Source of the DNA: Oscillospiraceae bacterium
GTDB taxonomy: Bacteria > Bacillota > Clostridia > Oscillospirales > Ruminococcaceae
Direction: 5' to 3'
Length of the DNA stretch: 64,000 nucleotides
Assembly (NCBI GenBank): GCA_017427265.1
Contig: JAFRTG010000011.1
Span: 62,001 to 126,000 of the forward strand
Both the position numbers and the translations under genes were made by a program. Below are positions 27,993 through 36,234 of this stretch, piece by piece. The stretch's first letter is position 1. Every line of letters begins with the position of its first letter. The notes beneath the pieces were generated by a model that was not told the DNA's origin, did not search any database, and saw nothing but the letters and a program-made list of their open reading frames with translations.

Positions 27993-29495
27993 ATGAAACA
28001 TTACCGTTTGCTTTTGCTGACAACACTGATGATTTCAGGCTGTTCCATGGTCTATGAACTGATTATCAGTGCTGTCAGTTCTTATCTGATCGGAGATTCG
28101 ACGCTGCAGTATTCTGTGACGATCGGTCTTTATATGTTTGCGCTCGGCATCGGATCCTTCCTTTCAAAGTTTATCCGGAAGGATCTCTGGAACTGGTTTG
28201 CAAATGTTGAAATCGGAATCGGCATTGTCGGCGGCCTGAGCTCGATGAGCCTGTTCCTTGCAAATCTGTATCTCGAATCCTATGCGCTGGTAATGTATGC
28301 GGAGATTCTGATTATCGGTACATTTGCCGGTCTGGAAATTCCGCTGCTGACCCGTATTATTGAGGAAGAACAAAAGGAACTGCGCCTGACGCTTTCCTCG
28401 ATTTTTTCGTTTGATTACATCGGCGGTCTGATCGGTTCGATTGCCTTTCCGATGCTGCTGCTGCCGCATCTCGGCTATTTTGCAACGGCCTTTCTGGCCG
28501 GCACGCTGAATCTGCTGGCGGCAGTGCTCATTATCTACCGCTACGGCAAACGCCTGAAGCATCGCAATACATACCGCGCACTTTCTGCGGGCTTGCTCGC
28601 GGCAATGTTCATTGGTATGTTCTTTGCGGAGAATGCCGGCAATCTGATTGAGGGCGGACTTTACCGGGATACTGTTATTCTGAGGGAGCAGACACCGTAT
28701 CAGAAGATCGTTGTGACGAAGCACAAGGATGATATGCGGCTTTATATTGACGGCAACTGTCAGTTTTCGTCGGTCGATGAATACCGTTATCACGAATGCC
28801 TTGTGCATGTTCCGATGGCCTATGCGGAACAGCACTCCGAGATTCTGATTATGGGCGGCGGCGACGGTCTTGCTGCGCGCGAGCTGCTGAAATATCCCGA
28901 AGTGAAGCATATCACGCTGATTGATCTTGACAAGGGTATGACCGATCTTTGCAGTCAGGACAGCAGAATGACAGCGCTCAACGGCGGCTCGCTGACTGAT
29001 GCGCGTGTCACGATCCGGAACATGGATGCCTATGAGTATCTGGAGCACAGCAATGACATCTACGATGTGATTCTTGTTGACCTGCCCGATCCGAATAATG
29101 AGGCGCTGGCAAAGCTGTATACAAATGTGTTCTACCGGATGTGTGCAAGTCATCTGACGGAAAACGGCATTCTGAATGTGCAGTCTACCAGTCCTTATTA
29201 TGCAACAAACGCATTCTGGTGCATCACGCGGACAATGGAGAGCGAGGGGCTGAATGTGAAGCCGTTTCATCTGCAGGTGCCCGCATTCGGAGACTGGGGA
29301 TTTAATCTTGCCTCCCGAACCGAGCTTGTGCAGCACCATTCTGCGCCTGCTGACACCCGGTATCTGACAGAGGAAACCATGGCCGGACTGTTCCTGTTCG
29401 GAAAGGACGAGACAGCAGAGCATGTGACAGTGAACCGTTTGACAAAACCTGTCCTGATTCAGTATTACAATGACGCTGCAAGAGCGTGGCAGTGA
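27993..29495 (+). CDS. speE: Membrane-anchored spermidine synthase-like aminopropyltransferase
   Basis: The N-terminal 215 residues hold about seven transmembrane helices; the C-terminal 280 residues form a SpeE-type aminopropyltransferase. Motifs: YHECLVHVPMAYA, the decarboxylated-SAM site MGGGDGLAARELLKYP, the acidic LIDLDKGM, NMDAYEYLE and the active-site VDLPDPNNEA. The total of 500 residues is the size of the membrane-fused class of spermidine synthases. It probably joins the aminopropyl group from SpeD's product to putrescine or a similar amine at the membrane. It starts 5 bases after the DUF350 stop with little of a ribosome site, so coupling is likely. It is the last gene of the operon. 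Confidence 0.88.
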   Translation: MKHYRLLLLTTLMISGCSMVYELIISAVSSYLIGDSTLQYSVTIGLYMFALGIGSFLSKFIRKDLWNWFANVEIGIGIVGGLSSMSLFLANLYLESYALVMYAEILIIGTFAGLEIPLLTRIIEEEQKELRLTLSSIFSFDYIGGLIGSIAFPMLLLPHLGYFATAFLAGTLNLLAAVLIIYRYGKRLKHRNTYRALSAGLLAAMFIGMFFAENAGNLIEGGLYRDTVILREQTPYQKIVVTKHKDDMRLYIDGNCQFSSVDEYRYHECLVHVPMAYAEQHSEILIMGGGDGLAARELLKYPEVKHITLIDLDKGMTDLCSQDSRMTALNGGSLTDARVTIRNMDAYEYLEHSNDIYDVILVDLPDPNNEALAKLYTNVFYRMCASHLTENGILNVQSTSPYYATNAFWCITRTMESEGLNVKPFHLQVPAFGDWGFNLASRTELVQHHSAPADTRYLTEETMAGLFLFGKDETAEHVTVNRLTKPVLIQYYNDAARAWQ

Positions 29496-29615
29496 TCTGC
29501 GCGCAGACACAATGCCATCCAAACAAAATGAAATGTGAAGTAAGACTGCCGCGGTGACCTGCCCGGCTGCAATTCAAAGGGGGAAAGTATTTCAAAAAAA
29601 GGGGAGTGCTCAAAA

Positions 29616-31442
29616 ATGAGACAAGGGAAAACCTGCCGAAGGGGAGCGGCAGCAGCTTTATCCGGTATTCTGTATCTGACCGGTTTGTCAGCAGATTCGC
29701 TGCCTGTATCCGGTCAGCGGCCGCAGGCAGATGCGACAGCCTACACACTGACGGAAACGCAGGACGGCTGGCGCTACGTCGACCGGAACGGAAACTATCT
29801 GAAGGAGCAGCTGATTCCGTACAGGAATCTGCAGCCGCGCACCGGTGCTTCTGCCGCCGGGGAGACATTTCCGTCACGTTACGACATGCGTGAGGAAGGA
29901 CTGATTACAGGTGTCAAGCAGCAGGTCGGGGGAACCTGCTGGCTGTATGCTTCGGTCGGTGCAATCGAATCCAATATGATCCGGAAGGGAATGGGAGATT
30001 CGTTGCTGGATCTTTCTGAGGCGCATCTGGTCTGGTTTGCGCGCGGACAGGGCAGTCCGCCCGATCCGTCCCATCCGCTCTACGGCGACGCTGCCAACAG
30101 GGGCGTGACAGGTTATGAAGAGGGCGGAAATATCTACAATGTAACGGCAACACTCGCGGCATGGCAGGGTGTGGTGTCAGAAAATGCCGTGCCTTCTCAT
30201 GCTTCTAAAACGCCGCTTGACGAATCGCTTCGCTTCAAATCGGAGGCGCATCTGCAGCATACACGGAAATATGCAAGCAATGATTTTAACGGGATCAAGA
30301 CATGCCTGCTTGAAAAGGGCGCGCTGCATCTGTCCTATTTTGTGATGCATCAGCCGGAATGTCTTTCCGAGCAGTACGGTTATTATCAGACCTATTATGT
30401 CGCAGGCGCCAAAAATGACCCGAATCTGGACGGCGGCGGACACGGCGTGCTGCTGGTCGGCTGGGACGACAATTTCCCGAAGGAAAACTTCATCGAAACG
30501 CCGCCCGGTGACGGTGCATGGATTATCCGGAACAGCTGGGGCGAAAACGCATCCCGTACTGAGAAAGGCTTTTTCTATCTGTCTTACTATGACAAATCTA
30601 TCACGGATATCTATCTTTACGACATGGAACCGGCGGACAATTACAGCGGCATTTATCAGTATGACGGCGATTCGTCCCGGAGCTATACGACCGGATTCGG
30701 TGCGGATACCGGCTTTATTCAGGCGAATGTCTTTCAGGCTAAGCAGGACGAAAATATAACTGCAATCGGCTTTTACACGAACGATGTTTCAATGCCGTAT
30801 GAAGCGCAGATTTACGCGCTGAATGAGGATTTTGCCGATCCGCGTGACGGCAGGCTGCTGACCGAAATATCCGGCGAAGAGGAGTACATCGGTTATCATA
30901 CCGTGAAGCTCCCGCCCGGCTGCGGTGTCCGCAAGGGACAGCAGTTTTCGGTTGTCATCAGAACGGCGCCGCGGAAGGGGACGACCTGTCATTTTGATAT
31001 GCACTGCTTTGCACCGCGCACCTCGTATTTCACCGTTTATAATGCAGAGGAAGAGGAGCCGTGGAAGGATTGCTATTATGACGGCCGCGGAAATGTCAAT
31101 GTCAAGGCCTTTACAACCTATGGCCTTGGCCTGAACGAGACGCTCTGTCCCGATCCGCTGATCCGCGGGCATCTTTCCGAACAGTTTGACAGCAACGACG
31201 ATCTGATTGTGACACCCGAAGAGTTCAGAGCTGTTTCCGACCGCATTCCTTACGATGTCAACGGTGACCGCCTTGTCGATGCACGGGAGCTGACGCTGCT
31301 CAAGCGTGCGGCGCTCGGAGAACAGCAAAGCGCTGCCGGCCTGCAATGGTATTACGGAGACTGGAACTCTGACCTGATTCTTGATGCGGAGGATGTCTCT
31401 TTCCTCGCGGACTACCTCTGTCAGCGCCCGCGCAGCAAATAA
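29616..31442 (+). CDS. Secreted papain-family (C1A) protease with C-terminal dockerin
   Basis: A 608-residue secreted cysteine protease. After a signal-like N-terminus, the papain domain begins at SRYDMREEG. The catalytic residues are Cys108 in GGTCWLYAS, His276 in GGGHGVLLVGW and Asn306 in RNSWGE. A beta-rich domain follows at about 345-495, as in other bacterial C1A proteins of this kind. The last 110 residues have dockerin-type calcium loops: DSNDDLIVTPEEF, DVNGDRLVDARELTLLKR and DWNSDLILDAEDVSFLADY. It could dock onto a cell-surface scaffold; no cohesin gene is in this window. AGGGGAG lies 11 bases before the ATG. A strong terminator follows. Confidence 0.87.
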   Translation: MRQGKTCRRGAAAALSGILYLTGLSADSLPVSGQRPQADATAYTLTETQDGWRYVDRNGNYLKEQLIPYRNLQPRTGASAAGETFPSRYDMREEGLITGVKQQVGGTCWLYASVGAIESNMIRKGMGDSLLDLSEAHLVWFARGQGSPPDPSHPLYGDAANRGVTGYEEGGNIYNVTATLAAWQGVVSENAVPSHASKTPLDESLRFKSEAHLQHTRKYASNDFNGIKTCLLEKGALHLSYFVMHQPECLSEQYGYYQTYYVAGAKNDPNLDGGGHGVLLVGWDDNFPKENFIETPPGDGAWIIRNSWGENASRTEKGFFYLSYYDKSITDIYLYDMEPADNYSGIYQYDGDSSRSYTTGFGADTGFIQANVFQAKQDENITAIGFYTNDVSMPYEAQIYALNEDFADPRDGRLLTEISGEEEYIGYHTVKLPPGCGVRKGQQFSVVIRTAPRKGTTCHFDMHCFAPRTSYFTVYNAEEEEPWKDCYYDGRGNVNVKAFTTYGLGLNETLCPDPLIRGHLSEQFDSNDDLIVTPEEFRAVSDRIPYDVNGDRLVDARELTLLKRAALGEQQSAAGLQWYYGDWNSDLILDAEDVSFLADYLCQRPRSK

Positions 31443-31449
31443 TACTGAA

Positions 31450-31484
31450 AAAACGGCAGGAGATTGCTCCTGCCGTTTTCTTTA
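31450..31484. terminator. Intrinsic terminator between C1A protease and PurA-like genes
   Basis: AAAACGGCAGGAG (31450-31462) pairs with CTCCTGCCGTTTT (31467-31479), a perfect 13-bp stem and 4-base loop. T-rich sequence follows on the plus strand, and the A-rich 5' side serves the convergent minus-strand operon. The stem ends overlap the final codons of the PurA-like gene by a few bases. Confidence 0.9.
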
Positions 31485-32696
31485 TATCAAGTTGGAAATC
31501 CGTACATTCTCTGCAAACGGAGTCTCTGAAAAATACAGCTTGCTGAACAGGCCGCGAAGTGCTTCTGCTGCACAGAAATCATTGACCGGAATGCGTCCGC
31601 TGCTCGTGATAAAACAGCCGTCCGATTCGTTGAGATGGGTGACAAACAGCGAGACTGCAGCCGGAATCTGTGCGGCGGAAAGATCGGCACGCACAGCCTC
31701 TGCAAATTCCGCCGGATTGCCGTGCGGTGCAGACCGCAGTGAACCCTGCCATTCATTGCGGATATTTGTGCGGTCTTGTTTGCTGTATGGATTCGGGTCA
31801 GACGGGTCAGCGTGCGGGAGCGGTCCTGCACCGTGCCGCGTGACGTAGCTGCGGGTGATATAGACGATTTCCGTCTTCGGAAAGCTGTCACCGTACAAAC
31901 TGTGCAGGATGCGTGCAGGTTCCGTCAGACCGGTGCGCGAAGTTGTCAGGTGCGGCGCATATGCTGTATAAAACTCGTCCAGCAGCAGACCCTGCGCGCC
32001 CTCAAACAGCATATCGTCGTATTCACAAAGAAAAAGCGGCTCACGCAGTTCCAGGTATTCTGTGTTCCGTGCCATTGTTTCTGCTGCATTGCGCAGAACG
32101 GTATCGCTCTGCAGCAGCTTGCCGTATTCGCCTGCATTATGCAGATCAATCTGCAGCTCGGAGATTCGCTGCGGCAGATAATCTCTTTGCAGAATCCGCA
32201 GCCGCTCATACAGCATTGCGGCATCCTGTCCGGCTATGTCGCCGAGCCGGAGCGGATATTTTTCCGACCGCACTACGGCTTCGTTGATGCCCATGCCGCA
32301 GGAGCCGTGCCGGTTCTTTCCGCGGGCGGTTTCCAGAAGCATGTTCAGCAGAATATCGCCGATATACGTGCAGCGGCAGTCCGGTGAAGCGTAAATCTGC
32401 GGAACGCTTCCGGCAAGAGCGCGGAAGCGTTCTGCTTCGTCAGAGAGTTTATAGAGATCAGGCAGAAAGCTGTCTGCCCAGTATGTATCCGCACTGCGGA
32501 ACGATGCAGACGACAGCTGCGAAAAGACGAACCGTCTGCCGGGCAGATCGACGGTATGTCCGGCCTGCGCGCCGCCGTTGTGCCGTATACAGATCACGGA
32601 AGCATTTGCGCGGGCGCTTCGTGATGCAAAGTAATCTGCCGCGAGTCCTTTTCCTTCATCTCCGAAGTTCTTGCCGATGATGATAGTAACAGACAC
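31482..32696 (-). CDS. Divergent adenylosuccinate synthetase (PurA) paralogue
   Basis: PurA joins aspartate to IMP using GTP. This 404-residue homologue keeps the core: GKNFGDEGKG with the catalytic Asp13, GGAQAGHTV with the catalytic His, FEGAQGLLLD and TRHGAGPLP. The aspartate-binding loop TTGRPRRCG of ordinary PurA is not found; the same place reads NEWQGSLRSAPHG. The GTP-binding TKLDVLDGL is also not recognisable, and it is shorter than PurA (about 430). It is probably not the housekeeping enzyme and may ligate something else to a nucleotide. It starts with GTG 6 bases after the vWA gene with little of a ribosome site. It ends an operon with two vWA-like genes and a zinc-ribbon gene. Confidence 0.72.
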   Translation of the reverse strand: MSVTIIIGKNFGDEGKGLAADYFASRSARANASVICIRHNGGAQAGHTVDLPGRRFVFSQLSSASFRSADTYWADSFLPDLYKLSDEAERFRALAGSVPQIYASPDCRCTYIGDILLNMLLETARGKNRHGSCGMGINEAVVRSEKYPLRLGDIAGQDAAMLYERLRILQRDYLPQRISELQIDLHNAGEYGKLLQSDTVLRNAAETMARNTEYLELREPLFLCEYDDMLFEGAQGLLLDEFYTAYAPHLTTSRTGLTEPARILHSLYGDSFPKTEIVYITRSYVTRHGAGPLPHADPSDPNPYSKQDRTNIRNEWQGSLRSAPHGNPAEFAEAVRADLSAAQIPAAVSLFVTHLNESDGCFITSSGRIPVNDFCAAEALRGLFSKLYFSETPFAENVRISNLI

Positions 32697-32702
32697 GGCC
32701 GT

Positions 32703-33584
32703 TCAGTTCAGCTGAATTGTCTTGAGCGCCGTTTCAACGGCAGCCTTAGCGTCGCCGCTCCACTGCGAGATCGCGTCAGCCTTTGTCATGCCGCCGGTTA
32801 CCTGCATCAGAGAGATCATGACCTCTGCAAGGAATTCAATGTTTTTCGATTCGATGACGGCATTGCGGCCCGGCAGAAGCGGTTCCCACGTTTTCAGAGA
32901 GGAGCCTGTGTGGCTGCCCGTGATGATATGGAACACCTCATATTTTTCGCTGACAAGTGCCGCGAGCCCTTTTGTTTTGTAGTCGGGAGCGTTTTCGTCA
33001 CAAAAGACTCTTGCGATATCACGGCTGTCAAGGATGACTTCTTTTCCGTCATCACCGATTTCATCGCCGATGCAGAACAGGAAACCCTTTTTGCCGCGCT
33101 TTTCGATGCAGTCGGTTGAGGTATGCTTCAGCGCAAAATACCAGACCAGTGCGTCATAGCTGTAGCGGTTGCCGCCCTGCAGGACAAAATCGAGCAGCTG
33201 CTCCACAACACGGATATCCGCTTCAAACTGTGTCACCTGCATCGGAATGCTGCATGTCGGCGAAGTGAACGCCGCACACATGATATGCGGGTCAGTGACA
33301 GGCCGCTTTTCGAGGATCATGGTTGCGGTTTTGTTGAGCGAATTCTTTGCGATTTCCGCTGCAAGATAGCCCATCGAGCCGGTCGAGTCAAAGCCGATGA
33401 TAATGGGCGTCGAAGCAGGGGAATCGTCGCTGTCACGCGATTCGCGCATACGAATGAACTGCGGCAGATATTTTTCCTGTGCGCCGTTGCCCTTGAAGAT
33501 GTCGCCGGCCGTGGATTGGTCGCTGATGCCGCGGCTGTTTTTCAGCCGGTTCCAGTCAGCTGCATTGTAGCTTCCGTGTCCCAT
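32703..33584 (-). CDS. vWA-like protein, paralogue 1
   Basis: A 293-residue protein from the ATG at 33584, behind AGGAGG; a longer frame to 33716 runs into the neighbouring gene. A conserved opening MGHGSYNAADWNRLKNSRG is shared with the next gene. Residues about 50-290 resemble a von Willebrand A fold: the metal site is GFDSTGSMGY (DxTxS rather than the usual DxSxS), with a later acidic strand FLFCIGDEIGDDG. It has no signal peptide or transmembrane helix. It lies 13 bases from its paralogue. A role as a metal-dependent scaffold is inferred from the fold only. Confidence 0.72.
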   Translation of the reverse strand: MGHGSYNAADWNRLKNSRGISDQSTAGDIFKGNGAQEKYLPQFIRMRESRDSDDSPASTPIIIGFDSTGSMGYLAAEIAKNSLNKTATMILEKRPVTDPHIMCAAFTSPTCSIPMQVTQFEADIRVVEQLLDFVLQGGNRYSYDALVWYFALKHTSTDCIEKRGKKGFLFCIGDEIGDDGKEVILDSRDIARVFCDENAPDYKTKGLAALVSEKYEVFHIITGSHTGSSLKTWEPLLPGRNAVIESKNIEFLAEVMISLMQVTGGMTKADAISQWSGDAKAAVETALKTIQLN

Positions 33585-33597
33585 GTTTGTATCCTCC

Positions 33598-34503
33598 TCA
33601 GAATGAAATAATATTTTGATCCGCCGTGCGGATACAGGCGATTGCTGCCGCAGCGATTTCCGCTGCACTCTGATCGACTGCGCGCAGGGCGTCATTGTGC
33701 GTTTTGCCCTCTGCAACGGAGATCAGCGAGAAGATGAGCTCCGGCAGACAGGCGATGTCTTTTTTGCCGATGACCGCGACCCTGCCGGGCATCAGCGCGT
33801 TCCAATCCGCAAAAAACTGACTGTCGCCGGGCATTCCCTTGTCAATGCAGATGTGGAACACATGATATTTTTCTTCTGCGGCAGCGAGCAGCTCCGCATC
33901 AGAGAGATCGTATTCCGTACGGTCGCCGAAAACCCGCAGAATCTCATTCCGCGTCAGCTGCCTGTGGCAGCGGTCATCGCCGATCGTAATCAGATGTCCC
34001 TTTTTGCGGCGCTTTTCCCAGCAGTCTGTTTTCGTGCGGTTGGCTGCAAAATACCACGCAAGATGATAGGATTCGCCGCCGTTTCCGCCGCCGCCGCCCT
34101 CCAGATAGAGCGCCGTCAGCTGGCGTATCATGCGGATATCGCTCTCGAACTGTGTCACCTGCAGCGGTACGCGGTCGGATTTGCTGTCGCCGATTGCGCA
34201 GCAAAGAATCTGCGGGTTTGGGATCGGCTTATGCTCATACAAATACATGACCGCACGGTTCAGCGCGTGCAGCGCGAGCTCCTCGGCAAGATACCCCATG
34301 GAGGTCGTGACGTCAAAGCCGATGATGACCGGCGTCGAAAGCGGGGAATCCTCGTTGTCGCGCGCCTCGCGGAACACGCCCTGCAGAGATGCCTTTTCCG
34401 TATGCCGGCTTTTTCCGCTGAAAATATGCTCTGCCTTCTGATCTGCCGCGAAGGTGCTTCTCAGCATGTTCCAGTCACTTGCAGTATAGCTTCCGCGTCC
34501 CAT
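33598..34503 (-). CDS. vWA-like protein, paralogue 2
   Basis: A 301-residue paralogue of the adjacent protein: opening MGRGSYTASDWNMLRSTF, metal site GFDVTTSMGYLAEELALHALN, the same LQVTQFESDIRMIRQL block, and LITIGDDRCHR where the other has CIGDEIGDDG. A glycine run (GGGGGNGGES) sits in the middle. The metal site keeps Asp, Thr and Ser. The two genes probably arose by tandem duplication and may form a pair. It starts 2 bases after the zinc-ribbon gene ends; AAGGAA is a weak ribosome site, so coupling is likely. Cytoplasmic; partner and ligand unknown. Confidence 0.72.
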   Translation of the reverse strand: MGRGSYTASDWNMLRSTFAADQKAEHIFSGKSRHTEKASLQGVFREARDNEDSPLSTPVIIGFDVTTSMGYLAEELALHALNRAVMYLYEHKPIPNPQILCCAIGDSKSDRVPLQVTQFESDIRMIRQLTALYLEGGGGGNGGESYHLAWYFAANRTKTDCWEKRRKKGHLITIGDDRCHRQLTRNEILRVFGDRTEYDLSDAELLAAAEEKYHVFHICIDKGMPGDSQFFADWNALMPGRVAVIGKKDIACLPELIFSLISVAEGKTHNDALRAVDQSAAEIAAAAIACIRTADQNIISF

Positions 34504-34505
34504 AG

Positions 34506-35474
34506 TTACGTTCCTTTTCCGTAGATCTGTGCATCATCGGTATCCATTGTGATAAATTTGCGTTCACCGTAGGATTTGATGAGCACCTCGTCCCATTTGG
34601 CAAAATCGTCGTATGCGTTGCTTTCCGGCTCGCTTTTCAGGAAATCTGCAAACGGCTTCGGGATATCCGCCGTTTCCTTCGCCGCGGCGGCACTTGGGAA
34701 ACCGAGAACCTGTGCGGCCGTTTCGCGCAGCGCTTTCAGATTGTCGCGTGTTGTGAGAACCCTTCCGCTGACCGTTGTGTGATTGCGCACAGCATTCCAC
34801 CAGCCGCCGTAGAGGCTGGCCTGATGGTCGTATGGGTCAATATAGATTGTATCAATGCCGAAATCCGGGTGCACAATGCTGCTGTATTCCATGACACAGC
34901 AGAGATTCTCCATGCGCCCGACGAGCCATGCGGTGTGTCTGCCGCTGAGCGTGCCGAACAGCCGCAGCGGATATTCGTCCTCGCTTTTTTTGACCGCGAG
35001 CAGCACCGAGCCGTCACGGAGCGTAAAGCCGCCGCTGATAATCGGGAAGAAATTGGCCAGATTTCTGGTGTCTGCCGACGGGTAATCCAGCATGGAAACG
35101 GCCTTGCGGAACTTGTCTGCGTTTTCCGCCAGACTTTCCTCAAAACGGAAAATGACCGACTGCCGTGCCGTATAGGCCGTCATGACGCGGTCAGTGAAAC
35201 GGTGCAGGCTTGTGACATTGATTTGCCTGCCGTCGCTGCATTCAAACATTTCCTGTTCCGCCTGCGCCCAGAGGTCGTCCGCCCGTCTGCGGCGTTCCTG
35301 TCCGTCAGCCGAAAGCCGGAAAAAGCTCTTCATGCGTGCGTAGAATTCGCGGTAGTAATCGGTATCCCTGTGGTCAAGGACGTAGTCCGATTTGCAGTAC
35401 GGACAGCGCGCCGTTGTACCGGACGGGTCAATGACCATTGTTCCGCCGCAGTTCCGGCAGTTGAGATTTTTCAT
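34506..35474 (-). CDS. Zinc-ribbon protein heading the vWA/PurA-like operon
   Basis: A 322-residue protein. The N-terminus is a zinc ribbon, CRNCGGTMVIDPSG and CPYCKSDYVLDH. A charged helix (GQERRRRADDLWAQAEQEM) and a region of about 200 residues follow, with WLVGRMENLCCVMEYSSIVHPDF and DPYDHQASLYGGWWNAVRNH. The end is an acidic stretch with NAYDDFAKWDEVLIKSYGERKFIT. I do not recognise the main domain. A promoter and GGGGAGG lie ahead. It is the first gene of a tight four-gene operon, whose gaps are 2, 13 and 6 bases, so the four products probably act together. Nothing in it shows an enzyme site. Confidence 0.68.
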   Translation of the reverse strand: MKNLNCRNCGGTMVIDPSGTTARCPYCKSDYVLDHRDTDYYREFYARMKSFFRLSADGQERRRRADDLWAQAEQEMFECSDGRQINVTSLHRFTDRVMTAYTARQSVIFRFEESLAENADKFRKAVSMLDYPSADTRNLANFFPIISGGFTLRDGSVLLAVKKSEDEYPLRLFGTLSGRHTAWLVGRMENLCCVMEYSSIVHPDFGIDTIYIDPYDHQASLYGGWWNAVRNHTTVSGRVLTTRDNLKALRETAAQVLGFPSAAAAKETADIPKPFADFLKSEPESNAYDDFAKWDEVLIKSYGERKFITMDTDDAQIYGKGT

Positions 35475-35510
35475 GTTCAGCCCTCCCCGTGCATGTTTTT
35501 GGATAATTCT

Positions 35511-35539
35511 ATCATATCATATATTTTCAGCAAAGTCAA
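35511..35539 (-). promoter_or_regulatory. Promoter of the zinc ribbon/vWA/PurA-like operon
   Basis: On the minus strand TTGACT (35534-35539), 17 bases, TATGAT (35511-35516). It is about 37 bases before the zinc-ribbon start codon. Confidence 0.75.
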
Positions 35540-35586
35540 GGAAATAACACAAAATGAATCTGATTTAATCAACATAATTTCAAAAT

Positions 35587-35618
35587 ATGCGCCCGCCGGA
35601 TTACGCCGGCGGGCGCAT
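35587..35618 (-). terminator. GC-rich terminator after the carbonic anhydrase gene
   Basis: ATGCGCCCGCCGG (35587-35599) and CCGGCGGGCGCAT (35606-35618) form a perfect 13-bp stem with a 6-base loop, 34 bases after the carbonic anhydrase stop. On the minus strand it is followed by ATTTTGAAATTATG, a moderate T tract. It insulates the next operon on the same strand. Confidence 0.75.
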
Positions 35619-35651
35619 GGCAGATTCTGAAACATCTTGGCAGACATGACA

Positions 35652-36224
35652 CTAGATATCAAATTCAACTGCGCCGCTTTCAAGGCGGTAAAGCGCACCG
35701 ATGACCTTAAGCCCGTGTTCTTCCTCATGCTGAATTTCGAGGCTGCTTTCGATCAGCGAAACGCTCCGCCGCACATTCATGCAGCATGCTCTGTAATCGT
35801 CGGTTTCATTGCCGATTGCCAGCCGGATTTCGTCGGTGATAAATTTAATGTAGCCGTCCGGATCGTGATTGATGGCGGCATCGACGGCGCCGCAGTGGTC
35901 GTGGCCGAGCACAACGACAAGCCGGATGCCGAGATGCTCCGCGGCATATTCGATCGAACCGAGCTGATGGTCGTCGATGACATTTCCGGCCACGCGGATG
36001 ATGAACAGATCGCCGATGTCCGCGCTGAAAATGTACTCCGGTATGACGCGGGAATCGGAGCAGGTAACGATCACTGCATAGGGATGCTGTCCGTGCTTCA
36101 ATGTTTCCTGCCGTTTATCGGGCGAAATATCGCTGCAGCTCTGTTTCGTGTGAAGAAAGCGGGCATTGCCTTCCTGCAGCCTGTTCAGTGCCTGTTCGGC
36201 AGAAACCGAATGATCTGTATGCAT
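35652..36224 (-). CDS. Beta-class carbonic anhydrase
   Basis: Interconverts CO2 and bicarbonate in the cytoplasm. It is 190 residues from the ATG at 36224, behind a perfect AAGGAGG. The zinc ligands and the Asp/Arg pair of beta-class enzymes are present: TCSDSR (Cys, then Asp-Arg), and GHDHCGA with His and Cys. FIIRVAGNVI and GSIEYAAEHLG are also family hallmarks. The length is that of the shorter bacterial beta enzymes. It starts 10 bases after the stop of the hydrolase gene, so the two form an operon. Confidence 0.92.
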   Translation of the reverse strand: MHTDHSVSAEQALNRLQEGNARFLHTKQSCSDISPDKRQETLKHGQHPYAVIVTCSDSRVIPEYIFSADIGDLFIIRVAGNVIDDHQLGSIEYAAEHLGIRLVVVLGHDHCGAVDAAINHDPDGYIKFITDEIRLAIGNETDDYRACCMNVRRSVSLIESSLEIQHEEEHGLKVIGALYRLESGAVEFDI

Positions 36225-36234
36225 GTTGACCTCC

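Noticed and set aside
31482..32696. PurZ-type (2-aminoadenine phage) enzyme
   Set aside because: The catalytic Asp in GDEGKG is kept, whereas PurZ is described as lacking it, and no phage genes surround it.
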